Shown: positions 1 to 5,095 of the stretch, one piece after another
How the letters are laid out: the number at the start of each line of letters is the position of its first letter
Numbering within the stretch: position 1 is the first letter of the stretch
Assembly: GCA_015487335.1 (NCBI GenBank)
Contig: WFPZ01000044.1
Span: 1-5,240 of the forward strand
Direction: 5' to 3'
DNA length: 5,240 nucleotides
Origin: Paracoccaceae bacterium
Lineage (GTDB): Bacteria; Pseudomonadota; Alphaproteobacteria; Rhodobacterales; Rhodobacteraceae
Made by a program: the position numbers and the translations under genes
Notes under the pieces: generated by a model
Databases searched by the model: none
What the model saw: only the letters and a program-made list of their open reading frames with translations
Told to the model about the DNA's origin: nothing

Positions 1-217
1 CCACCCGCGCCCCGGGCACCAGGAAGCGGTACTTGTCGTCCAGCTCGGCAATCTTGTAGGCCGCCCGCCCCCGGTAGCCCTCGGCCCGGGCCCGCTTCAC
101 GTAAGGGTCATTGAGCTGGCGCTCCAGCCACAGGGTGGAGCTCAGCTTGCGCCCGCGCGCCGTCCTGACCCTCACCCGCAGGTCCCGCGCCCCCCGTCCG
201 CTGCTGCGTTTCGCCAT
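1..217 (-). CDS. rlmE: 23S rRNA (uridine-2'-O-)-methyltransferase RlmE (FtsJ/RrmJ), 5' part only
   Basis: RlmE methylates the 2'-O of a uridine in the A-loop of 23S rRNA (U2552 in E. coli) with SAM, a late step of 50S subunit maturation in the cytoplasm. Only the first 72 codons are in the window; the gene runs off the left edge. Visible are a basic N-terminus (MAKRSSGRGARDLRVRV), the family-typical WLERQLNDPYVKRARAEGYR stretch (about residues 30-49) and RAAYKIAELDDKYRFL, in which Lys55 aligns with the first Lys of the K-D-K-E catalytic tetrad (Lys38 in E. coli). The SAM-binding motif lies beyond the edge. The ATG at 217-215 is chosen because a Shine-Dalgarno run (GGAGAGG on the minus strand) sits a few bases upstream; the nearby ATG at 233 is out of frame. 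It lies 96 nt downstream of the Ppx/GppA gene on the same strand, so the two are probably one transcript. Identity is confident from the N-terminal signature, although the catalytic core is not seen. Confidence 0.9.
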   Translation of the reverse strand, partial: MAKRSSGRGARDLRVRVRTARGRKLSSTLWLERQLNDPYVKRARAEGYRGRAAYKIAELDDKYRFLVPGARV

Positions 218-250
218 CGCCTCTCCGGGGCATGCGCGCCCCGCCTCGTT

Positions 251-271
251 CTTCACCTTGCCCAAATACTC
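251..271 (-). repeat. GAGTATTTGGGCAAGGTGAAG-type intergenic element
   Basis: Read on the minus strand, the gap between the Ppx/GppA stop and the rlmE start contains the 21-nt element named in the call. From memory, near-identical 'GA(G)TATTT...AA.(G)ATGAAG' strings occur many times in intergenic and 3'-UTR positions of Rhodobacteraceae genomes, usually just after a GC-rich hairpin. That arrangement holds here: the hairpin is at 285-298. The function is unknown to me, and copy number cannot be judged from one window. Confidence 0.35.
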
Positions 272-284
272 GACCGCAGCGGCC

Positions 285-298
285 CCGGCAAATGCCGG
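285..298 (-). terminator. small GC hairpin in the ppx/gppA-rlmE gap
   Basis: CCGGC (285-289) and GCCGG (294-298) form a perfect 5-bp stem around a 4-nt loop, 15 nt past the stop codon of the phosphatase gene. No T-run follows on the minus strand, so a strong intrinsic terminator is unlikely. It may attenuate, mark an mRNA 3' end, or be chance in GC-rich DNA. Confidence 0.25.
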
Positions 299-313
299 CC
301 CGGCGGGGCGCCC

Positions 314-1426
314 TCAGAACAGGCCGTCCTCCAGCACCCCGTCGGCCGACATCTGCGCATACAGAAGCCCCTCGCGCAGCCCCCGGTCGGCCACCGAAAG
401 CCGGTCCGTCGGCCACACGCGCAACAGCGCCTGCAGGATCGCCGCCCCCGACATGATCAGCGCCTGCCGGTCGCGCCCGATGCGCGGGTCCGAGCGCCGC
501 CCGCTGGGGCCCATCGCCAGATAGCGGCGGATCACCCGGTCGATCTGGTCGGAGGTCATGCGCAGCCCGTCCACCTTGTTGCGGTCGTAGCGGCGCAGGC
601 CCAGGTGCGAGGCCGCCACCGTGGTGACCGTCCCCGAGGTGGAGATGATCTGGAACCCCTCGCGCTTCTGCTCCGCCTCGTAAGGGGCGAAATCCGAAAG
701 CCTTTCCTCGAAGAAGCAGCTCATCAGCGCAAAGCGCGCCGCATCGTCGGTGACGTCGTCGAACTGGTCGCGCAGCGTTGCCACCCCCAGCGGCACCGAG
801 ATCCAGTCCACCACCTTGGCGCACGGAAAGGGGCTGTCGGCCTGATGGAACCCGGTGTGCAGGCGCATGATGGCGCGCGGGCGCTCCACCGGCGGCACGG
901 AGGAAAGATCGATCCACACCAGCTCGGTGGAGCCCCCGCCGATATCCACCACCAGCAGCTGCTCGGTCTTCACCGAAACCAGCGAGGCGCAGGAAATCAC
1001 CGCCAGGCGGGCCTCCTCCTCGGGCTCGATGATCTCCAGCGACAGGCCGGTCTCGCGCTTCACGTAGGCGATGAACTCGCGCGCGTTGCGGGCCCGGCGG
1101 CAGGCCTCGGTGGCCACCAGCCGCATGCGCCGCACCTTGTGCTTTTCCAGCTTGCGCCGGCAGATGCGCAGCGCCTGCACCGTACGTGCCATGGAGGCAC
1201 GCGAAAGCCGCCCCGAGCCCTCCAGCCCGGCGCCGAGCCGGACGGACTTGGAGAAACTGTCCACCACATGAAACTGATTGCCCTTTGGCTGGGCAATCAG
1301 CATGCGGCAACTGTTCGTGCCGAGATCCAGGGCCGCATAGAGATCGGCCGGATCCGGCTTCGGCGGCGCGGGTGGCTCGACCGTGCTCAGAAACGCGCCC
1401 GCACCTTTGGGACGCTTGGGCGCCAT
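314..1426 (-). CDS. Ppx/GppA-family phosphatase (exopolyphosphatase / pppGpp phosphatase), single ASKHA domain
   Basis: This 370-aa protein belongs to the ASKHA-fold Ppx/GppA family, which releases terminal phosphate from inorganic polyphosphate and/or converts pppGpp to ppGpp in the cytoplasm. After a Pro/Lys-rich leader (about residues 1-28) the family motifs appear in order: phosphate-1 loop ALDLGTNSCRML (32-43), RLGAGLEGSGRLS (63-75), ATEACRRARNA (105-115), the EPEEEARLAV block with the catalytic-Glu region (134-143), phosphate-2 loop VVDIGGGSTELV (159-170), PLGVATL (212-218), STSGTVTTVA (262-271), and a closing MSGAAIL...VADRGLREGLLY (325-356). It ends after this domain and lacks the C-terminal HD-like domain of the roughly 500-aa E. 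coli Ppx/GppA. That short form is common in alphaproteobacteria. The ATG at 1426 has a GGAGG Shine-Dalgarno about 9 nt upstream. It is followed by rlmE on the same strand and is divergent from the one-carbon operon. Sequence alone cannot decide between polyphosphate and pppGpp as the main substrate, so no symbol is given. Confidence 0.93.
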   Translation of the reverse strand: MAPKRPKGAGAFLSTVEPPAPPKPDPADLYAALDLGTNSCRMLIAQPKGNQFHVVDSFSKSVRLGAGLEGSGRLSRASMARTVQALRICRRKLEKHKVRRMRLVATEACRRARNAREFIAYVKRETGLSLEIIEPEEEARLAVISCASLVSVKTEQLLVVDIGGGSTELVWIDLSSVPPVERPRAIMRLHTGFHQADSPFPCAKVVDWISVPLGVATLRDQFDDVTDDAARFALMSCFFEERLSDFAPYEAEQKREGFQIISTSGTVTTVAASHLGLRRYDRNKVDGLRMTSDQIDRVIRRYLAMGPSGRRSDPRIGRDRQALIMSGAAILQALLRVWPTDRLSVADRGLREGLLYAQMSADGVLEDGLF

Positions 1427-1458
1427 GCAGACCGCCCTCCGTATGTCATGTTGTCTTC

Positions 1459-1487
1459 ACAGTAGGGGCGCAGGCCCGCCCGTGCAA
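1459..1487 (-). promoter_or_regulatory. possible sigma-70-type promoter of the Ppx/GppA gene
   Basis: On the minus strand TTGCAC (1487-1482) is separated by exactly 17 nt from TACTGT (1464-1459), placing transcription start near 1452. That gives a leader of about 25 nt that includes the GGAGG ribosome binding site. Each hexamer matches the sigma-70 consensus at only 3 of 6 positions, but spacing and position are right. This is inference from pattern only. Confidence 0.35.
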
Positions 1488-1507
1488 GCCCGCAGCCCGA
1501 TCCGGCT

Positions 1508-1533
1508 CATGAAAACCATGCGAAACTTTCATG
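1508..1533. promoter_or_regulatory. inverted repeat CATGAAA-N12-TTTCATG, candidate operator
   Basis: CATGAAA (1508-1514) and TTTCATG (1527-1533) are perfect 7-bp inverted arms. Inside the interval there is also a 9-bp palindrome GAAACTTTC (1522-1530), and two direct CATGC copies (1517-1521 and 1530-1534) lie 13 nt apart. The patch is AT-rich relative to its surroundings and lies in the divergent region 139 nt upstream of the one-carbon operon start. This is the kind of site a dimeric regulator binds. Which regulator, and whether it acts on either flanking gene, is unknown. Confidence 0.35.
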
Positions 1534-1655
1534 CAGCGACGGCTGGCCGAGGCGGGGCGGCTCGTGGCATAGGCAGGGGGTCCAAGGTCGCTTGCCGGTC
1601 GCGTCATGTCGAAAACCGGCGCCGCCGGCGGCCGCGGGCGGCGTAGAAGGCACTC

Positions 1656-1663
1656 AGGGAGGA
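1656..1663 (+). promoter_or_regulatory. ribosome binding site fixing the start of the small PF13769-type gene
   Basis: AGGGAGGA lies 8-9 nt before the ATG at 1672. It supports that start over the in-frame ATG at 1606, which has no Shine-Dalgarno and would add a low-complexity Arg/Gly extension read from GC-rich leader DNA. Confidence 0.75.
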
Positions 1664-1671
1664 ATTCGCCG

Positions 1672-1974
1672 ATGCCCGAGGTTACCATCGTCTACTGGCG
1701 CGACATCCCGGCGCAGGTGATCGTCGGGCGCGGCCGGCGTGCCGCCAAGGTGCCCCTGCCCGAGCGCTTCGAGCAGGCGATCGACAGGGCGGCGATGAAA
1801 TCAGGCGCACGCGACACCGATGCCTATCTGGCCCAGTGGCGCCGGGGCGAGCCCTTCGAGGCCGAGGCTGCGGGCTCCGACCTGGAAGTCGCCAGGCGCG
1901 AGGCCGCGCGGCTGGAGGCACGATACGATCAGGAGACGCTCAGGGCCCTGATCGACAATGGCGGATGGGCCTGA
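1672..1974 (+). CDS. 'virulence factor' family (PF13769-like) small protein, first gene of one-carbon operon
   Basis: The 100-aa soluble protein has no signal peptide or membrane segment. Its N-terminal half carries the pattern I associate with the Pfam 'Virulence_fact' family: VYWRDIPAQVIVGRG (7-21), then VPLPERFEQAIDRAAM (27-42) and a YLAQWRRGEPF segment (52-62). Residues about 70-94 look like one amphipathic charged helix. It has no Cys or His, so it is unlikely to bind zinc or an Fe-S cluster by itself. The family name is historical and says nothing about its role here. It is 26 nt upstream of the MTHFR-like gene and surely co-transcribed with it. In related genomes, as I recall, the same pairing occurs, which suggests a subunit, chaperone or cofactor-handling partner of that enzyme. 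The start at 1672 is chosen on ribosome binding site strength. Family call is moderately sure; biochemical function is unknown. Confidence 0.82.
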   Translation: MPEVTIVYWRDIPAQVIVGRGRRAAKVPLPERFEQAIDRAAMKSGARDTDAYLAQWRRGEPFEAEAAGSDLEVARREAARLEARYDQETLRALIDNGGWA

Positions 1975-1989
1975 GCCCGAAACGGATAT

Positions 1990-1995
1990 GGGAGG
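1990..1995 (+). promoter_or_regulatory. ribosome binding site fixing the start of the MTHFR-like gene
   Basis: GGGAGG is 5 nt before the ATG at 2001. An in-frame ATG at 1965 would overlap the preceding stop codon by 10 nt and add 12 residues (MGLSPKRIWEAA), so translational coupling from 1965 cannot be excluded, but it lacks a comparable Shine-Dalgarno. Confidence 0.65.
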
Positions 1996-2000
1996 CGGCC

Positions 2001-2924
2001 ATGGCGCTGTTGCCATTTGCGAAATGCGAGGAGGAAGCGGGCACGGAGAGCGGCACGCAGCTTGCAACCTTCCTGCGCGGCTATTCCATCGAGGTCATGC
2101 CGCGCACCGCCGCCAGGGTGGAAAGCTTCCGCGACCTGCTCCCCGAGGGCACCCGGGTCTATATCGCCCATATCGAGGGCACCGGGATCGACGAGATGGT
2201 GGCGACCGCCGCGCGACTGCGCGCCGAGGGCTTTGCGCCCATGCCCCATTTCCCCGCCCGCCTCATCCGGGATCGCGCCACGCTTGAAGACTGGATAGCG
2301 CGCTACCGGGGCGAGGCGGATGTGCGCGAGGCGCTGGTGCTCGCGGGCGGGCGCGGGGCGCCTCTCGGGGATTTCTCCGATTCGATGCAGCTCCTCGATA
2401 CCGGCCTGTTTGACGATTTCACCCGCCTGCACGTGGCCGGCCATCCCGAAGGCAGCCGCGACATCGACCCGGACGGCTCGGACCGGCGCGCGATGGAGGC
2501 GCTGCGCCGGAAACAGGCCTTCGCCGCGCGCACCGATGCGCGCATGGCCATCGTCACCCAGTTCTGCTTCGAGGCCGGGCCGGTGATCGCCTGGGCGGAG
2601 CGGCTGGCCGCCGAGGGCATCACCCTGCCCGTCCACATCGGCGTCGCCGGCCCCGCCAGGCTGCAGACCCTGATCCGCTTCGCCATCGCCTGCGGCGTGG
2701 GCCCCTCGCTGAAGGTGCTGCAAAAGCGCGCCATGGACGTGACCCGCCTGGTCATGCCATACGAGCCCACCGAACTTCTCGCCCGGCTGGCCGCCCACAA
2801 GGCGGCGCATCCCGAATGCAACATCGAACAGGTCCATTTCTTCCCGCTCGGCGGGATCGGGGACACTGCCGAATGGGCCATCGCCCATGGCGGCAGGAAC
2901 GCCCGCCCCGCCTCTGCCGCCTGA
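2001..2924 (+). CDS. methylenetetrahydrofolate reductase-like protein, atypical Rhodobacteraceae form
   Basis: The 307-aa protein should adopt the FAD/FMN-binding TIM barrel of MTHFR, which interconverts 5,10-methylene-THF and 5-methyl-THF in the cytoplasm. Elements line up with E. coli MetF in order: GYSIEVMPRT (27-36), whose Glu31 matches the catalytic Glu28 of SFEFFPP; APMPHFPARLI (79-89), matching PHLTC with its flavin-contacting His; ALVLAGG (111-117), matching VALRGD; AGHPEG (146-151), matching AYPEVH; AIVTQFCFE (183-191), matching AITQFFFD; and QVHFFPLGG (277-285), matching the closing FHFYTLN strand. The odd point is that Gly117 replaces Asp120 of the RGD motif, a residue that tunes the flavin in classical MetF. 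Length is close to MetF (about 296 aa). It sits between the small PF13769-like gene (26 nt gap) and the methyl-THF:corrinoid methyltransferase gene (22 nt gap), which fits making or consuming 5-methyl-THF for that enzyme. The family is fairly sure; the reaction direction and electron donor are not, so metF is not assigned. Confidence 0.85.
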   Translation: MALLPFAKCEEEAGTESGTQLATFLRGYSIEVMPRTAARVESFRDLLPEGTRVYIAHIEGTGIDEMVATAARLRAEGFAPMPHFPARLIRDRATLEDWIARYRGEADVREALVLAGGRGAPLGDFSDSMQLLDTGLFDDFTRLHVAGHPEGSRDIDPDGSDRRAMEALRRKQAFAARTDARMAIVTQFCFEAGPVIAWAERLAAEGITLPVHIGVAGPARLQTLIRFAIACGVGPSLKVLQKRAMDVTRLVMPYEPTELLARLAAHKAAHPECNIEQVHFFPLGGIGDTAEWAIAHGGRNARPASAA

Positions 2925-2946
2925 ACACCCAACAAGAGACATCCCC

Positions 2947-3924
2947 ATGACCAGAACCGTCCTCGAATCGAAAACCAAGACCGTCGTCATCGGCTTTGAC
3001 GAGCCGTTCTGCGTGATCGGAGAGCGCATCAACCCCACCGGACGCAAGAAACTGGCCGCCGAACTGGAGGCGGGGGATTTCTCGACCGTCGAGCGGGACG
3101 CGCTGGAACAGGTGGCCTGCGGAGCGATGGTGCTCGATGTCAACGCCGGCGTGGTCTACAACTCCAACCCCAACCCCAACGAGACCGAGCCGCCCCTGAT
3201 GGGCAGGATGATCGAGCTGGTGCAGGGCCTCGTGGACGTGCCGCTGTGCATCGACAGCTCGGTGCCGGCCGCGCTCGAGCGCGGGCTGGAGCTGGCCGAG
3301 GGCCGGCCGCTGCTCAACTCGGTCACTGGCGAGGAAGAGCGGCTGGAGGCGATCCTGCCGCTGGTGAAGAAATACAACGTGCCGGTGGTGGCGATCTCCA
3401 ACGACGACACCGGCATCTCCGAAGACCCCGACGTGCGCTTCAACGTGGCGAAGAAGATCGTCGAGCGCGCCGCCGATTTCGGCATCCCGGCCCATGACAT
3501 CGTGGTCGATCCGCTGGTGATGCCGGTAGGGGCCATGGCCAGCGCCGGACAGCAGGTATTCACCCTGGTGCGCCGCCTGCGCGAGGAGCTGGGCGTGAAC
3601 ACCACCTGCGGGGCCTCGAACATCTCGTTCGGGCTGCCGCACCGGCACGGGATCAACGCCGCCTTCCTGCCCATGGCGATCGGCGCCGGCATGACCAGCG
3701 CCATCATGAACCCGGTGCGCCCGGTGGAAATGGAAGCGGTGCGCGCCGCCAACTTCCTGATGAACCATGACCCAAACGGCGCCGAATGGATCCGCTTTGC
3801 ACGGGTGCTCGATGCGGTGGCCGAAGGCACGCCCTTCCCCGAAGCCTCACGCGCGGCGGCGGCTTCGGGCGCCACCGGCGGGCGCTCGGGCCGCGGCGGG
3901 CGGCGCAGGCGGCGGGCGGGCTGA
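2947..3924 (+). CDS. methyltetrahydrofolate:corrinoid/cobalamin methyltransferase (AcsE/MetH pterin-binding domain)
   Basis: The 325-aa protein is a pterin-binding TIM barrel of the DHPS/MeTr family, which moves the N5-methyl of methyl-THF to or from Co(I) of a separate corrinoid protein. Visible motifs are VIGERINPTGRKKLAAEL (23-40), GAMVLDVNAG (59-68; its Asp belongs to the pterin site), PLCIDSS (99-105), LLNSVTGEEERL (122-133), VVAISNDDTG (147-156), DIVVDPLVMPVG (184-195) and CGASNISFGLPHRHGIN (221-237). Asn225 in the last motif aligns with the Asn that activates the methyl group in Moorella MeTr. No B12-binding, homocysteine-binding or activation domain is fused, so partners must be encoded elsewhere. 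The last 13 residues (SGRGGRRRRRAG region) form an Arg/Gly tail outside the barrel. The start at 2947 follows a weak AAGAGA Shine-Dalgarno; an upstream in-frame ATG at 2887 lies inside the MTHFR-like gene. I recall that some Rhodobacteraceae use such a protein as one part of a split methionine synthase; demethylation of methylated compounds is the alternative. Confidence 0.92.
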   Translation: MTRTVLESKTKTVVIGFDEPFCVIGERINPTGRKKLAAELEAGDFSTVERDALEQVACGAMVLDVNAGVVYNSNPNPNETEPPLMGRMIELVQGLVDVPLCIDSSVPAALERGLELAEGRPLLNSVTGEEERLEAILPLVKKYNVPVVAISNDDTGISEDPDVRFNVAKKIVERAADFGIPAHDIVVDPLVMPVGAMASAGQQVFTLVRRLREELGVNTTCGASNISFGLPHRHGINAAFLPMAIGAGMTSAIMNPVRPVEMEAVRAANFLMNHDPNGAEWIRFARVLDAVAEGTPFPEASRAAAASGATGGRSGRGGRRRRRAG

Positions 3925-3938
3925 GCGGCCCAAGCCGC
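3925..3938. terminator. short GC hairpin between convergent genes
   Basis: GCGGC (3925-3929) and GCCGC (3934-3938) pair around a CCAA loop, starting one base after the stop codon of the corrinoid methyltransferase gene. The 41-nt gap to the convergent response regulator stop has no T-run on either strand. It is the only terminator-like structure here, and its strength is doubtful; a direct CCCGAGG repeat (3943-3949, 3957-3963) follows. Confidence 0.35.
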
Positions 3939-3965
3939 AGCGCCCGAGGGAAGGCCCCCGAGGCG

Positions 3966-4904
3966 TTACGACAGACCGAACACGGGCCGCGGAAGTTCTG
4001 ATATTCCGGGCTGTTTGAGCGCCCGTTCCACCATCAGCATCGGCATCTCGTCAGCAAACGAGTGCTGAGCAACCACCGCACCGATCTTGAGACGTGTATC
4101 GCTAATGCCGAGGGCTGCATATTTCTGACTGCGGTATCTGAACCTGGCCCGCAACCGCTTGCGCCATTGGGCCGAAAAGATCGGCTGATCGGTCAAGGAA
4201 CAGAGCACATACCTCCCGCTCCCCACATAGGTGACGAGGTGCACGCCCTCATTGAGCGACTTCGACAGAGAGGCGGCGAAATCCACCAATACGCGCGGAA
4301 CTGCATCCTTCGATTGGACCGCCACCCCCAAATCGAGATGCACGGCAATGGCGGTCGAGTTGCAGTTTCCGATCCGGTTCAGCTTTTCCAGATACTTGTT
4401 CAACGCCCGGTTGGATACGAAAGCCGGTAGCTCGAGCAGTTCCAGGTAACCGCCGTTGTCGAACTCCGAAAACGGTCCGTCACCAGGATAGAGCAACTGA
4501 GGAGGCACCGCCTGGTTCTGCTGACACCGCTGCAAATGGTTCAATGCGACGAACAGGCGATCCCCGAGGTTGTCCTCGTTGAACGGCTTGTTGATGTAAT
4601 CGGTGGCACCCGCCAGAAAAGCATCATTGATGAAGTGCCTCTCGGTCTTCGCCGTAAGCATGATCATGGGGGTGTTACGGTACACATCAATGCCCCGCAG
4701 GTCCGCGCACAACTGGATGCCGCTTCCGCCAGGCATGTCGATATCCAGCAGGAAACAATCGAATGGCCTGTCTGCCAGCTTGGCAGTAACCAAGGCTTCT
4801 TCGGCCGAACTCGCCGTCTTAATCTTGTCCAGACCGAGTCCATGGAGCATCTCGGTGATCAATTCAAGCATCAAACGGTCATCATCAACAGCAAGAATGT
4901 GCAT
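3966..4904 (-). CDS. response regulator: receiver domain plus degenerate GGDEF-like output domain
   Basis: The 312-aa protein begins with a complete CheY-like receiver (about 1-122): acidic pocket Asp7-Asp8-Asp9, phosphoacceptor Asp54 in LLDIDMPGGSG, Thr84 in MLTAK and Lys106 in NKPF. It should therefore be phosphorylated by a histidine kinase, though none is encoded beside it. A linker (about 125-175) leads to a C-terminal region whose predicted order of strands and helices resembles a GGDEF domain. At the place of the GG(D/E)EF hairpin it reads YVGSGRYVLCS (226-236), so the metal-binding acidic residues are missing and cyclase activity is unlikely. The terminal LMVERALKQPG (290-300) resembles the closing AD.AL..AK..G of that fold. 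The domain may act as a protein- or nucleotide-binding output. There is no DNA-binding domain. The gene is less GC-rich than its neighbours (about 55 % versus 70 % in lines counted by eye), which hints at later acquisition or relaxed codon bias. It is convergent with the one-carbon operon. The receiver is certain; the GGDEF relation is a moderate inference. Confidence 0.88.
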   Translation of the reverse strand: MHILAVDDDRLMLELITEMLHGLGLDKIKTASSAEEALVTAKLADRPFDCFLLDIDMPGGSGIQLCADLRGIDVYRNTPMIMLTAKTERHFINDAFLAGATDYINKPFNEDNLGDRLFVALNHLQRCQQNQAVPPQLLYPGDGPFSEFDNGGYLELLELPAFVSNRALNKYLEKLNRIGNCNSTAIAVHLDLGVAVQSKDAVPRVLVDFAASLSKSLNEGVHLVTYVGSGRYVLCSLTDQPIFSAQWRKRLRARFRYRSQKYAALGISDTRLKIGAVVAQHSFADEMPMLMVERALKQPGISELPRPVFGLS

Positions 4905-4923
4905 CGTGAAATCCCCGATTGCT

Positions 4924-5012
4924 GGTTGCGAAATACCCCAATTAAGGGCTCATCCACGAGACGCTACATGCCATGATTGAAATAACTGCGGCGAGATTGC
5001 GAAATAATTGCG
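4924..5012. repeat. three direct repeats G[A/G]TTG(CG)AAATA upstream of the response regulator
   Basis: Copies on the plus strand: GGTTGCGAAATA (4924-4935), GATTGAAATAACTGC (4975-4989) and GATTGCGAAATAATTGC (4995-5011). Copies two and three start 20 nt apart and copies one and two 51 nt apart, about two and five helical turns. Within copy three, ATTGCG occurs twice 11 nt apart (4996-5001, 5007-5012). All lie between the response regulator start (4904) and the terminator at 5041, so they may be binding sites for a regulator of that gene. They are AT-rich against the genome background, so a shared AT-rich promoter composition could explain part of the similarity. Confidence 0.45.
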
Positions 5013-5040
5013 CCGTTAGGGAATAAGGCTGGCAAGAGAA

Positions 5041-5068
5041 ACAAGAGGAAAAGGGGCCTGTCGGCCCC
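5041..5068 (-). terminator. intrinsic (rho-independent) terminator of the cytochrome gene
   Basis: On the minus strand GGGGCC (5068-5063) pairs perfectly with GGCCCC (5058-5053) around a GACA loop and is directly followed by TTTTCCTCTTGT (5052-5041) and more T-rich sequence. This is a classical stem plus T-tract 27 nt beyond the stop codon at 5096. It should separate the cytochrome transcript from the downstream response regulator gene, which then needs its own promoter between about 4905 and 5040. Confidence 0.8.
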
Positions 5069-5095
5069 CATTACCATTGCCCGGGATCAAGGTGG

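Noticed and set aside
108..1310. Long minus-strand open frame overlapping the Ppx/GppA gene and rlmE
   Set aside because: It is a GC-driven shadow: Ala/Gly/Arg-rich translation with no family motifs, lying over a gene with every Ppx/GppA motif in another frame.
605..1465. 286-codon plus-strand open frame opposite the Ppx/GppA gene
   Set aside because: Antisense shadow rich in His/Arg/Leu with no recognisable domain.
1621..1632. Perfect 12-bp palindrome GCCGCCGGCGGC in the operon leader
   Set aside because: Made only of G and C in a GC-rich region and too simple to separate from chance; no loop or T-run for a terminator.
1606..1671. N-terminal extension of the small PF13769-type protein from an ATG at 1606
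   Set aside because: It adds an Arg/Gly-rich stretch, has no ribosome binding site, and the ATG at 1672 has a strong one and matches the expected family N-terminus.
1488..1671. Possible SAM, SAH or cobalamin riboswitch ahead of the one-carbon operon
   Set aside because: I looked for conserved elements such as a B12 box and for a SAM-II-like pseudoknot layout and saw none. A covariance-model scan would be needed to exclude it.
1929..3143. 404-codon minus-strand open frame opposite the MTHFR-like gene, and a similar one at 2752-3768
   Set aside because: Both are antisense to genes with clear motifs, and their translations are low-complexity and unlike any family.
3166..3180. Triple AACCCC-like tandem repeat
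   Set aside because: It encodes the NSNPNPNE stretch in the reading frame of the corrinoid methyltransferase and looks like ordinary coding sequence.
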